Assembly: GCA_030447875.1 (NCBI GenBank)
Contig: JAUJOA010000001.1
Location: forward strand, 62,001 to 126,000
DNA length: 64,000 nucleotides
Direction of reading: 5' to 3'
Source of the DNA: Thermoleophilaceae bacterium
GTDB taxonomy: Bacteria > Actinomycetota > Thermoleophilia > Solirubrobacterales > Thermoleophilaceae
In this document: positions 34,393 through 42,692 of the stretch, piece by piece
Numbering within the stretch: the first letter of the stretch is position 1
Layout of the letters: the number at the start of each line of letters is the position of its first letter
The notes under the pieces: generated by a model
The model's input: the letters and a program-made list of their open reading frames with translations, nothing else
The model's database searches: none
Told to the model about the DNA's origin: nothing
Translations under genes and position numbers: made by a program

Positions 34393-34770
34393 GTGCCAAG
34401 CGCAGCGTCCACTGCCGTCGCGAACGAGTGCCGCCAGTGCTGCTCCTTCTGTGACCGGCTGGTGCATCCATCCGGCTGCCTCGCCACCGGCTGCAAGTAC
34501 CTCTACTCGTATGGCGACGAGCAAACGGGGCGCCGCTACATGGGCTGCATCAACAAGGTCTACAAGGTCGAGATCGATTTCGAGCTGTTCGAGCAAGCCG
34601 AGCGAACGCGACAGGGATTCGGCGGAGTGAAGATGACCGGAGCGCCGCTTCCCCAGTGCCGCTCCACGGTGGAGCGCGCCTACCACGGCGACGGTGAGCC
34701 GTTCGACTGCGTCAATCCCGCCTTCTTCGAGCCTCCCGCGGCCGCGTTCGACTTGAGGGACCGGCTCTAG
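34393..34770 (+). CDS. Cys-rich protein, unknown function
   Basis: 125 aa. Seven of its eight Cys fall in two groups near the N-terminus and middle (ECRQCCSFCDRLVHPSGC, ATGCKYLYSYGDEQ, YMGCINKVY), with others at PQCRSTV and FDCVNPAF. There is no signal peptide. A zinc ribbon or Fe-S site seems likely. The aromatic, well-ordered middle (FELFEQAERTRQGFGGVKM) suggests a compact enzyme-like or regulatory domain. I do not recognise the family. TACACT ends 6 nt before the GTG, giving a clear leaderless-type promoter. It converges on nfo. Confidence 0.7.
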   Translation: MPSAASTAVANECRQCCSFCDRLVHPSGCLATGCKYLYSYGDEQTGRRYMGCINKVYKVEIDFELFEQAERTRQGFGGVKMTGAPLPQCRSTVERAYHGDGEPFDCVNPAFFEPPAAAFDLRDRL

Positions 34771-34786
34771 CCGGCGGAGGATCGCG

Positions 34787-35647
34787 TCAGCGGCGGGCGG
34801 CGAGCCCGTCGGCTCGCAGCTGCTTCGCGATCCGGATCTGGCCGGCGTCCGGGCCGCGACCCTCCGGCCCGGGCACCTCTAGCAGGGCGGGGAGGCCCTC
34901 GAAGCGCGGCTCCGAGAGGAAGGCGGCGAGACCCTCGCGGTCGAGCTCGCCGTCCGGCAGGTCCGCGTGCAGATCGCGGTTGGCGCCGAGTCCGACGCGC
35001 GAGTCGTTGACATGCAGGGCTCCGAGCCGGTCGAAGCCGATCTGCGCTACGCAGTCGTCGATCACCCCGGCCAGGCCGCCGGCGGTGCGGACGTCGAAGC
35101 CGCTTGCGAGCAGATGGCAGCAATCCAGGCAGAGGCCGAGCCGCCCGTCCCCGCCCGCGCGCTCGATCAGGTCCGCGAGCTCGCCGAACGAGCGGCCGAT
35201 CGTGCCGGTCATCCCGGCCGTGTTCTCGAGCAGGAGCGGGCAGCGCTCGGACTCGCCCAGCGCGTGCCGCAGCGCCTCGCCGATTCGAGGCAGGCACTCG
35301 TCGAGCGGCTCGCCCTTCTGAGAGCCGGGGTGGAGCACGACCCCGTCGGCGTCGATCGCGTCTCCGAGGCGCAGTGCGTGCACGAGCGAGGCGAGCGACT
35401 TCTCGCGGATCTCGCGCTCCTTCGACGCGCAGTTGATCAGGTAGACCGCGTGGATCACGATCGAGCGGATCGGGCCATCCGCCATCAGCTCGTTGAAGCG
35501 CTCGATGTCCTCATCCTTGTGGCGTGTGGGCCGCCACGCCCGCGGCGACTGGTGGAAGACCTGGATCGCCTCGCAGCGGCGCTCCACGCCGCGCGCGTGG
35601 GCGTTCGGCAACCCACCGGCCGGAGAGACGTGGCCCCCGATTAGCAT
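34787..35647 (-). CDS. nfo: Endonuclease IV (AP endonuclease)
   Basis: 286 aa from the ATG at 35647. The frame extends further upstream into gltX, but MLIGGHVSPAGGLPNAHARG is the family N-terminus. Metal ligands are recognisable in IHAVYLINCAS, VLHPGSQKGE, LLENTAGMTG, LGLCLDCCHLLASG, LHVNDSRVGLG and DLHADLPDGE. It is a three-zinc TIM-barrel enzyme that cuts DNA 5' of abasic sites. It is divergent from gltX, with starts 7 bp apart. Confidence 0.95.
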   Translation of the reverse strand: MLIGGHVSPAGGLPNAHARGVERRCEAIQVFHQSPRAWRPTRHKDEDIERFNELMADGPIRSIVIHAVYLINCASKEREIREKSLASLVHALRLGDAIDADGVVLHPGSQKGEPLDECLPRIGEALRHALGESERCPLLLENTAGMTGTIGRSFGELADLIERAGGDGRLGLCLDCCHLLASGFDVRTAGGLAGVIDDCVAQIGFDRLGALHVNDSRVGLGANRDLHADLPDGELDREGLAAFLSEPRFEGLPALLEVPGPEGRGPDAGQIRIAKQLRADGLAARR

Positions 35648-35653
35648 CGAGCT

Positions 35654-36937
35654 GTGTCCGAGTCCATGAGGCTGCGCTTCGCTCCGTCCCCGACGGGCGC
35701 CCTTCACATCGGCGGCGCGCGAACGGCACTGTACAACTGGCTTCTCGCGCGCGGCTCGGGCGGAACGCTCGTACTGCGCCTCGAGGACACCGACAGGGAG
35801 CGCTCCACGCCCGAGAACGTCGAGCAGATCGTGGAAGCGCTCGGATGGCTCGAGCTCGACTGGGACGAGGGCCCCGTATCGCAGAGCGAGCGCTCCGACC
35901 GCCACCGCGCCGAGATCGCGCGCCTGGTCGAGGAGGGGCACGCCTATGAGGACGAGGGCGCGGTGCGCCTGCGAGTGCCCGACGCGGGGTCGACGACGGT
36001 GCGTGACGAGATCCGCGGCGAGATCGCGTTCGAGCACGCCGCCATCACCGACTTCGTGATCGCCCGCTCGGACGGCAGCCCGCTCTACAACCTGGCCGTC
36101 GCCGTGGACGACCGCGACATGGGCATCACGCACGTCGTCCGCGGCGAGGACCATCTCTCGAACACACCGCGCCAGCTCATGGTCCTCCGCGCGCTCGGCG
36201 ACGAGCCGCCTCCCGACTACGCGCACCTGCCGCTGCTCCACGGCCCGGACGGCAAGAAGCTGTCAAAGCGCCACGGCGCGGCGTCGGTCGAGGAGCTGCG
36301 CGACGCCGGCTACCTGCCTGAGGCGGTCAGGAACTACCTCGCTCTGCTCGGCTGGGGCTATGACGCCGAGACCACCTTCTTCACCACCGACGAGCTCGTG
36401 GAGAGGTTCAGCCTCGATCGCGTTTCGCGCTCGCCCGCCGTCTTCGACGAGCAGAAGCTCCGCTGGATGAACGGTCGCTACCTGAGAGAGATGCAACCCG
36501 CCGAGCTCGCGCGCCGGCTCGAGGAGCGCCACGGGCGCGCCGGCCTTCGCGCGGCGGTCGAGGTGTCGCAGGAGAAGCTCCAGACCCTCGCCGACTTCTG
36601 GCCCACCGCCGGCTTCGTGGTCGAGCGCCAGCCCACGGACCCGAGAGCCTGGGCGAAGGTCATGACCGGCGGCGCCGGCGACCGATTGCGGCTGACACGC
36701 GACGCCCTCGCGGCGCTCGAGCGGTTCGACGTCGGTGGGGTGGAGTCGGCGCTGCGAGGGGTCGTGGACGAGCTGGGAGTGAAGCCGAAGGAGGTGTTCC
36801 AGCCACTCAGGGTGGCGCTTACGGGCGGCACGGTGTCGCCCGGGATCTTCGAGTCGGTCGTCGTGCTGGGCCGCGAGGAGGCCCTGAGCCGCATCGACGC
36901 GGCGCTCGAGCGGGTGGGCGGCGGCGCGCCTTCCTGA
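35654..36937 (+). CDS. gltX: Glutamyl-tRNA synthetase
   Basis: 427 aa. The class I HIGH-type motif is PTGALHIGG (residues 13-21), with RLEDTDRERS, HVVRGEDHLSNTPRQ and the KMSKS-type motif KLSKR (202-206). The C-terminal anticodon domain is shorter than in E. coli. Because gatCAB is present in this window, this is probably a non-discriminating enzyme that also makes Glu-tRNA-Gln for amidation; that is inference. TAGCAT lies 6 nt before the GTG at 35654. Confidence 0.96.
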   Translation: MSESMRLRFAPSPTGALHIGGARTALYNWLLARGSGGTLVLRLEDTDRERSTPENVEQIVEALGWLELDWDEGPVSQSERSDRHRAEIARLVEEGHAYEDEGAVRLRVPDAGSTTVRDEIRGEIAFEHAAITDFVIARSDGSPLYNLAVAVDDRDMGITHVVRGEDHLSNTPRQLMVLRALGDEPPPDYAHLPLLHGPDGKKLSKRHGAASVEELRDAGYLPEAVRNYLALLGWGYDAETTFFTTDELVERFSLDRVSRSPAVFDEQKLRWMNGRYLREMQPAELARRLEERHGRAGLRAAVEVSQEKLQTLADFWPTAGFVVERQPTDPRAWAKVMTGGAGDRLRLTRDALAALERFDVGGVESALRGVVDELGVKPKEVFQPLRVALTGGTVSPGIFESVVVLGREEALSRIDAALERVGGGAPS

Positions 36938-36993
36938 GCTCCCGCTCAACTCTGCGGCGCGGGTGTCGATAAAGGGCATGCGACGGAGCGCAC

Positions 36994-38088
36994 ATGTCCC
37001 CTGACGCCAAGGACGGAGCCCTGGAAGCAGCGAAGACAATGGTCGGGTCCGCGGAGGTCCCGGTGCAGGGCCGGCCCGGAAACGAGGGCCACGGACGCCG
37101 GCTGACCGCGGCCTTCGAGGCCCTGGAGGGCTTCCCGGCGCTGGCCGAGCCGCGCAACCGGCTGCTGAAGCTCGTTCGCGAGGAGCGTTTTTCGGTGGGC
37201 GACGTGGTGGCGGCCGTGGAGTCGGACATAGCGCTCGCGATCACCGTCCTTCGCCTCGCGAGCCGTATGCAGCCGGCGGTTGACATCACGACGGTGCGGG
37301 CGGCCGTCGAGGTCCTGAGCCCCGCGGGGGTCGAGGCGCTTGCCATGCGGGCGAGCGTCTTCGACTTCTTCGAGCGCACACCCGCGTGGGCTGCGGAGCC
37401 CGAGCGCTTTCGCCTCCATGCCATTGCAACCCAGAGGGCCGCCGAGCGGGTGGCCCGCGAGCTTGACTGGGAGGACCGCGAGGAGCTCGCTGCCGCCGCG
37501 CTCCTCCACGACGTCGGCAAGCTCGTTCTGATCCACGCGTATCCCGGCTATCCGGACGAGGTTCACGGGCAGGCGCGAACGCCGGAGGAGCGCGTGCACC
37601 GGGAGCGCAGGGACCTCGGCGTGGACCATGCGCTGGTGGGCGGCGTGCTGGCGCGACGTTGGGGCCTGCCCAGCTCGCTTGCGACGATCATCGAGCGCCA
37701 TCACGCGGACGACGCCGATGGCGCCGTCGCGCTCGTTCGGCTCGCCGACATGCTGGCCCACCATGCGCGCGACCAGTCGATCGAGCCGGGCCGGCTGCTC
37801 AGGGTGGCGCGGGCGGTAGGGCTCGGCCCTGACTCGCTCAGGTCGATCATGTACGAGCTTCCCTACCCGGCCCCGACACGCCGTCGAGCCGATCCGAGCC
37901 CGCTCTCGGCGCGCGAGACCCAGATTCTCAGAGGGCTGGCCGAGGGCAAGGTCTACAAGCAGATCGCCCAGGATTTCGGGCTCTCGACCAGCACCATTCG
38001 CACGCATCTCCACAACACGTACGGCAAGCTGGGGGCGGTCGACCGCGCGCAGGCTGTCCTGATCGCCACGGAGCGCGGCTGGCTCTGA
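36994..38088 (+). CDS. HDOD domain protein with C-terminal LuxR-type HTH
   Basis: 364 aa. A short disordered N-terminus precedes an HDOD domain (about 40-235: FPALAEPRNRLLKLVREERF, and LLHDVGKLVLIHAYPGYPDE with an HD-like motif, and IERHHADDADGAVALVRLAD). A LuxR/GerE helix-turn-helix follows (about 300-364: LSARETQILRGLAEGKVYKQ then IAQDFGLSTSTIRTHLHNTY). HDOD proteins act in signalling. The fusion suggests a DNA-binding regulator whose output depends on the HDOD part. It is not in an operon. Target genes are unknown. Confidence 0.88.
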   Translation: MSPDAKDGALEAAKTMVGSAEVPVQGRPGNEGHGRRLTAAFEALEGFPALAEPRNRLLKLVREERFSVGDVVAAVESDIALAITVLRLASRMQPAVDITTVRAAVEVLSPAGVEALAMRASVFDFFERTPAWAAEPERFRLHAIATQRAAERVARELDWEDREELAAAALLHDVGKLVLIHAYPGYPDEVHGQARTPEERVHRERRDLGVDHALVGGVLARRWGLPSSLATIIERHHADDADGAVALVRLADMLAHHARDQSIEPGRLLRVARAVGLGPDSLRSIMYELPYPAPTRRRADPSPLSARETQILRGLAEGKVYKQIAQDFGLSTSTIRTHLHNTYGKLGAVDRAQAVLIATERGWL

Positions 38089-38152
38089 CGTCCGCGAGCG
38101 CCTAGTCCCGCGGCTCGATCTCGGTGGACGGCGACGGTCCCGAGCTGCTACG

Positions 38153-38518
38153 TCAGTCGCCATGGCGCCGCCACAGGCCAACTGCCGCACCGGTGGCGCC
38201 GAGCGAATCGATCGCCACGTCGAGGGCTGAGCCGTTACGTCCATCGACAAAGGTCTGGTGGTACTCGTCGAGCGCGGCGTACCCAACCGCTACGAGGAAT
38301 GCGACCACCACCGCGTGCCGAGCCTGAAGGCACGTCCTGAGCGCCCGCCACCACAGGAAGCAGAGCAGTGCGTACTCCGCCGCGTGAATGATCTTGCGGC
38401 CGATCAGGTCGATCAGTCCCAGACCGCTCGAGAGGTCCGGCTGAGCGGAGAAGAAGTAGATCACCGCCATCAGCAACAGCGGTGGAAGCCATGGGTCGAG
38501 TCTCGAGACGAGGGTCAT
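38153..38518 (-). CDS. VanZ-family membrane protein
   Basis: 121 aa from the ATG at 38518, or 146 aa from the ATG at 38593. It has four hydrophobic helices, with the VanZ pattern WLPPLLLMAVIYFFSAQPDL, GRKIIHAAEYALLCFLWW, and DEYHQTFVDGRNGSALDVAI. VanZ proteins are linked to teicoplanin resistance in enterococci, but most chromosomal homologues have no proven role. Longer minus-strand openings run into the divergent Rrf2 gene and are not coding. Confidence 0.82.
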   Translation of the reverse strand: MTLVSRLDPWLPPLLLMAVIYFFSAQPDLSSGLGLIDLIGRKIIHAAEYALLCFLWWRALRTCLQARHAVVVAFLVAVGYAALDEYHQTFVDGRNGSALDVAIDSLGATGAAVGLWRRHGD

Positions 38519-38608
38519 CGGAGCAATGCGAAACGGCGACGGAAGAGGCTCAATGAGTGGTTCACCACCCCCTGATGCTCGGGGGCTGGTCATTACACTC
38601 GCTAACCG

Positions 38609-39010
38609 GTGCTGGCGATAACTAGCAAGTCGCCGTATGCCGTGCGCGCCCTCTCCGAGCTGGCCCGCCGCGACTCCTCGGGGCCCGTGCCGATCGGCGA
38701 TATCGCGCGGCGCCGCGATATCCCGGTGCAGTTCCTCGAAGGACTCTTCGCCACGCTGCGGCGCGCCGGAGTGCTTCAGAGCCAGCGCGGGGTGAAGGGC
38801 GGCTACTCGTTCGCCCGTCCGCCTGCGGAGGTGACCGTCCTGGAGGTGGTCGAGCTTCTCGAGGGAGAGCTCGGCGCGGATGCCGTCGATGCCGGCCGGA
38901 TCTGGAGCGAGGCGGTCGAGGCCGCGCGATCGGTGCTCGCCGGCGTGACGATCGCCGAGCTGGCTGAGAGCGAGGCGCGCGAGGCCGGCGCGTCGATGTA
39001 CTACATCTGA
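38609..39010 (+). CDS. Rrf2-family transcriptional regulator
   Basis: 133 aa. The winged helix shows ITSKSPYAVRALSELARR, IPVQFLEGLFATLRRAGVLQ and SQRGVKGGYSFARP. The three Cys that hold an Fe-S cluster in IscR/NsrR are absent, so it is nearer to CymR-type, cluster-free members. CymR controls cysteine synthesis with CysK in Firmicutes. A cysK-cysE operon lies 3.7 kb downstream, making that a possible target (inference). TACACT lies 9 nt before the GTG start. Confidence 0.88.
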   Translation: MLAITSKSPYAVRALSELARRDSSGPVPIGDIARRRDIPVQFLEGLFATLRRAGVLQSQRGVKGGYSFARPPAEVTVLEVVELLEGELGADAVDAGRIWSEAVEAARSVLAGVTIAELAESEAREAGASMYYI

Positions 39011-39076
39011 CCTGGGGCCGGTCTTGTCGCCTTTCCAGCCGGTACTCTCGCCGGCGTCACCTGATGGGAGGGATCC

Positions 39077-39607
39077 ATGAGAGGGCGAATCGCCACGATT
39101 CTCGTCACCGTCACAGCTGCGCTCTTCGTGGGCGCCTGCGGGGTGATGACGACTCGGAGACCACGACCCCGGCGGGGGAGACGGCGACACAGAGCACGGC
39201 CGCCACCGACACCGCCGCCACCGACACGGCCGCCAAGGAGGAGTACGTCCAGCAGGTCAAGGAAGCCTTGCAGCCGACGATCACCGCCTCGCAGGAGCTT
39301 CAGACCGAGGCGGCCGGGATCAGCTCCCGGATGAGCTGGCACCGCTCCTGACCACGACTCAGGAGTCATATGAGCAGAGCGCGCAACAGCTCGAGGCGAT
39401 CGAGCCACCGCCGGACGTGACCGACTTGCACGAACGCCTGGTCAGCGAGCAGGAAGACATCGCGGAGGCGACCGGCGAGGCCAGCGACGCCGCGAAGCGG
39501 GCGATGAGGATGGCGTCATGGCGTTCCAGGACGCGGGCCAGAAGTACCAGACGGAGCTGACTCAGCTGGTCGAGGAGTACAACGCGAAGGGCTACGACGT
39601 GGGATGA
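39077..39607 (+). pseudogene. Lipoprotein gene broken by frameshifts
   Basis: The ATG at 39077 gives MRGRIATILVTVTAALFVGACG, a signal peptide with lipobox VGAC. Directly afterwards the sense moves to another frame (DDDSETTTPAGETATQSTAA, then KEEYVQQVKEALQPTITASQ). Near 39340 it moves again (LAPLLTTTQESYEQSAQQLE, IEPPPDVTDLHERLVSEQ), and near 39510 once more (FQDAGQKYQTELTQLVEEYN to the stop at 39607). Joined, these make a surface lipoprotein of about 175 aa with a Thr-rich linker and a helical domain. It needs at least three indels, so it is decayed or affected by sequence error. Confidence 0.7.
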
Positions 39608-39682
39608 CCATGCCGGCTCGAGCGCCCGACCCGGCAGGGCGAGTTTGTTTGCCGGTCGTTCGCGCCGGGTAGTCGGCCTGTC

Positions 39683-40551
39683 GTGGCCGACTACGACGAG
39701 CAGCAGGAGAAGCGTCCCGCCCAAGAGCAGTCGCGCCAGCCCGGCATCGAAGCCGAGATGGATCCCCGACCCGTGAGCGTCCCGCCCGACTACCGGGGGA
39801 GCGGCAAGCTGGCGGACAGGGTCGCGCTGATTACCGGTGGCGACAGCGGCATCGGCCGAGGGGTTGCCTTCCTCTACGCCAAGGAGGGCGCCGACGTGGC
39901 GATCGTCTACCTCGACGAGCACGAGGATGCCGAGGAGACGAAGCGCGGCGTCGAGGCGGAGGGGCGCCGCTCGCTGGCGATAGCCGGCGACGTGGGCGAC
40001 GAGAGCTTCTGCCGCCGGGCGGTCGAGCGGACAGTGGCTGAGCTCGGGAAGCTGGACGTGCTCGTCAACCACGCCGGCGAGCAGCATCCGCAGGACGAGT
40101 TCGAGGCCATCACGCGGCTCAGCTCGAGCGCACCTTCCGGACCAACGTCTTCTCGATGTTCCACCTGACCAAGGCGGCGCTCGAGCACATCCCGGAAGGT
40201 GGCGCGATCATCAACACGACGTCTGTCACGGCGTATCAGGGCAACCCTTCGCTGATCGACTACTCGGCCAGCAACGGAGCCATCGTCTCCCTCACGCGGG
40301 CGCTCGCGAGCTCGCTCGTGGAGCGCGGCATTCGCGTGAACGGGGTAGCCCCGGGACCGATCTGGACACCCCTGATCCCGGCCACCTTCGACAAGGAAAC
40401 GGTCGAGGAGTTCGGCGAGCAGACGCCGATGGGTCGAGTCGGCCAGCCCGCCGAGGTGGCGCCCTGCTATGTCTTCCTGGCGTCCGGCGACTCGTCGTTC
40501 ATCAGCGGCCAGGTGCTCCACCCCAACGGGGGATCCGTGGTGAACGGCTAG
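39683..40551 (+). pseudogene. SDR-family oxidoreductase with one frameshift and altered active site
   Basis: From the GTG at 39683 the first frame gives an N-terminal extension (about 42 aa), the Rossmann motif VALITGGDSGIGRGVAFLYA and DVLVNHAGEQHPQDEFE. Near 40117 one base is lost or gained. The second frame continues AQLERTFRTNVFSMFHLTKA, IINTTSVTAYQGNPSLIDYS and VNGVAPGPIWTPLIP, to a stop at 40551. This is the long-N-terminus glucose-dehydrogenase-like SDR type. The catalytic YxxxK reads YSASN, with Asn in place of Lys. Even if the indel is an error, activity is doubtful. Confidence 0.85.
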
Positions 40552-40646
40552 CTGCTGCCGGCCGTAACCCGCTCATAAGCCTTTGCTCCTCGGGGCCGGA
40601 GTCAGGGCCCCGGCCCTCCAGCGACACACAATCGAAAGCGAGCCAT

Positions 40647-41669
40647 ATGACTGCAGCAGAGCAGAAGATCGTGCAGCACCTGAACGTCGCACACGCGACG
40701 GAGCTGGCGCTTGTCCAGACGCTTCAGGCGCACATCGCGATGACCCCGCGCGGTTCTTACCGCAGCGGCCTCGAGAAGCACCTCGCCGAGACGAGGGAGC
40801 ATGCCGAGCGCGTGCAGACGAGGCTCGGAGAGCTCGGCGTCGGCCGCAACCCCGTTCAGGCCGGCCTGGGAGTCGTCGAGTCGGTCGCCGGCCAGATCCT
40901 GGCCCTCGCGAAGGGTCCGTTCGACCTGCTGCGCGGCACGAGCGGCGAGGAGAAGCTCCTGAAGAATGCCCGCGACGAATGCGCCACTGAGGGCCTCGAG
41001 ATCGCCGCCTACACGGCGATCGAGCGCCTGGCGCGGGGCGTGGGCGACGACCAGACAGCGAAGCTCGCCGCCGCCATCAAGAAGGACGAGCAGCGGATGC
41101 TCGACAAGCTGCTGGGCGAGATCCCGAAGCTCGCCGACGCTGTCGTGAGGGCCGAGGTGGAGGGCGATCGGTCCTATGACCCCACCACGACGGGAGCCGC
41201 GGACGCGCTTCGCGAGGTCGAGAGCGCCGCTCGCTCCGGCGCCCGGAAGGCCGGCGGCCGAAGCAAGTCCGCCGCGCGTCAGGCTCGCAAGGTGCCCGGC
41301 GTGGCCCAGGCCGAGGGCGAGGTCAAGGGCGCGCTCGCGGACGAGTCGGACCTGGCGATCCCCGACTACGGAAAGAAGAAGGTCGACCAGATCGCGTCCG
41401 AGCTTCCGAAGCTGTCGCAGATAGAGCTCGCCAAGGTCGACGCCTACGAACGGAAGAACGACAACCGCTCCACTGTTCTCAACCGAATCGAGTCACTGCG
41501 GGGCGACGAGCCGTGGCCGGGCTACGACGAGCTGAGCGTGGATGAGGTCAGAGCCGCTCTCTCCGAGGGCCGCTCGGATGACGCTGAGCGGGTCCGGGAC
41601 TACGAGCGCAGGCACAAGGGGCGCTCGGGCGTGATCGAGGCGGCAGAACGGGAGCCCGCCCGCTCCTGA
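40647..41669 (+). CDS. DUF892/YciF ferritin-like protein with tandem C-terminal repeats
   Basis: 340 aa. Residues 1-160 form a four-helix DUF892-type bundle (KIVQHLNVAHATELALVQTL, LEKHLAETREHAERVQTRL, ECATEGLEIAAYTAIERLAR). An Ala/Arg/Lys-rich hinge follows (about 180-215). The C-terminus holds two copies of a roughly 45-residue unit: IPDYGKKKVDQIASELPKLS with YERKNDNRSTVLNRI, and WPGYDELSVDEVRAALSEG with YERRHKGRSGVIEA. DUF892 proteins are linked to stress responses. The repeats may bind a partner or nucleic acid. It is not part of a clear operon. Confidence 0.75.
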   Translation: MTAAEQKIVQHLNVAHATELALVQTLQAHIAMTPRGSYRSGLEKHLAETREHAERVQTRLGELGVGRNPVQAGLGVVESVAGQILALAKGPFDLLRGTSGEEKLLKNARDECATEGLEIAAYTAIERLARGVGDDQTAKLAAAIKKDEQRMLDKLLGEIPKLADAVVRAEVEGDRSYDPTTTGAADALREVESAARSGARKAGGRSKSAARQARKVPGVAQAEGEVKGALADESDLAIPDYGKKKVDQIASELPKLSQIELAKVDAYERKNDNRSTVLNRIESLRGDEPWPGYDELSVDEVRAALSEGRSDDAERVRDYERRHKGRSGVIEAAEREPARS

Positions 41670-41777
41670 GGTCCAGGCGGCCGGCCGGAGGGCGGTGAGG
41701 CCGCCCCCGGCCGGCCGGTAAGCTGTCGCACTCTGGCCTCGACGCCTGAAGCCCAGGAGCGACTCAGCGGCGGCCCG

Positions 41778-42188
41778 TTGCTGGCCGCGATCTCGAGCGA
41801 GATGGTGCGGATGTTCCGCCGTCTCTACGGGAAGGGTCCGACAAGAGCCCGCACCGTGATGGTGGAGGACATGGTCGTCTGCCGGATGCTCGATCCCTTT
41901 ACGACGGCGGAGCGAACGCTGATCGACGCCGGCCGACGCGACGACGTCAGGGGCATGCGCGGAACCTTCCGGCAGGTGATGCGGGAGGAGTTCACCGACG
42001 CGGTGGAAAGGCTCACAGGGTCCAAGGTCACGGCCTTTGTCAGCGAGGTGCACTTCGACCCCGACATGCTCGTCCAGGTCTTCTTCCTGGACGAGCAGGA
42101 AGCGGCCCGCGATCGGATGGTCGAGGCTGACCAGCCCGAGGTCACGCCTGCGCCGAGCGCGGACGCTCGGGACAGGCAGGCGGCCTAG
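41778..42188 (+). CDS. DUF2294 / MpsC-like protein
   Basis: 136 aa from the TTG at 41778. Signatures are AAISSEMVRMFRRLYGKGPT, RARTVMVEDMVVCRML, AERTLIDAGRRDDVR and LTGSKVTAFVSEVHFDPD, matching the DUF2294/MpsC family. That family is linked with a Na+-dependent membrane-potential system in Staphylococcus but occurs widely alone. Conserved-looking residues (PEAQERLSGGP) continue upstream in the same frame to a CTG at 41733. TAAGCT lies 8 nt before that CTG, so the true start may be non-canonical. The stop is 2 nt from a convergent lipoprotein gene. Confidence 0.75.
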   Translation: MLAAISSEMVRMFRRLYGKGPTRARTVMVEDMVVCRMLDPFTTAERTLIDAGRRDDVRGMRGTFRQVMREEFTDAVERLTGSKVTAFVSEVHFDPDMLVQVFFLDEQEAARDRMVEADQPEVTPAPSADARDRQAA

Positions 42189-42189
42189 C

Positions 42190-42621
42190 CTAGCCCGCGG
42201 GGTCTCCGTCCGAGGAACGACCCGGCTCGGCCGCCTCCGCGATCGTCGAGCTCACTCGCTCCGAGTTGCGGACCACGGTGCCCGACGTCTGGGTGTCGAG
42301 CTCGACCGCGACCTCCCAGCGTTCCTCGCCCACCGTCCTGCCGGCGGCATCCTTCACCTCGGCGTCGCAGGTGAAGACGGCCTCCTCCATCGACCCCTCG
42401 GGCGGAGTCTCCTCCTGCGTGCAGGCCACGGACGGCTCCTCGAGGTCCTCCGTCTTGAGGGAGAGGTCGCTCTGCACGTCGACGATCACCTTGTCGCTGA
42501 CGAACTCCTCGGCGATGCTCGGATCGAACTGCCCCGCCTCCGGCTGGGCGCCGCCTCCGCAGGCGCCGATCGACAGCCCCGCGGCGACCATGACCATGGC
42601 GCTGGCAGATCTCCTCCCCAC
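42190..42621 (-). CDS. Lipoprotein with DUF4333-like domain
   Basis: 143 aa. Signal sequence MGRRSASAMVMVAAGLSIGACG has the lipobox IGAC. The mature part holds two Cys spaced as in DUF4333 (VACTQEET...AVFTCDAEV), probably a disulfide in a small beta domain exposed outside the membrane, and an acidic tail. GTG start with SD-like ggagga; a TACCCT box lies 8 nt before the GTG. It is convergent with the DUF2294 gene and divergent from cysK. Confidence 0.75.
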   Translation of the reverse strand: MGRRSASAMVMVAAGLSIGACGGGAQPEAGQFDPSIAEEFVSDKVIVDVQSDLSLKTEDLEEPSVACTQEETPPEGSMEEAVFTCDAEVKDAAGRTVGEERWEVAVELDTQTSGTVVRNSERVSSTIAEAAEPGRSSDGDPAG

Positions 42622-42692
42622 GTGCGCGCAGGGTACCCGCTTCGGGGGCCGACCGCCAGAGCGGCCGCATACGCCGGATACCCTGAGACGCC

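Noticed and set aside
35648-36241. N-terminal extension of the nfo frame into gltX
   Set aside because: Endonuclease IV begins at MLIGGHVSPAGG; the extension is antisense to gltX and has no homology.
38519-39190. Long upstream extension of the VanZ frame
   Set aside because: It runs antisense through the Rrf2 gene. The VanZ-like sequence starts near MTLVSRLDPW.
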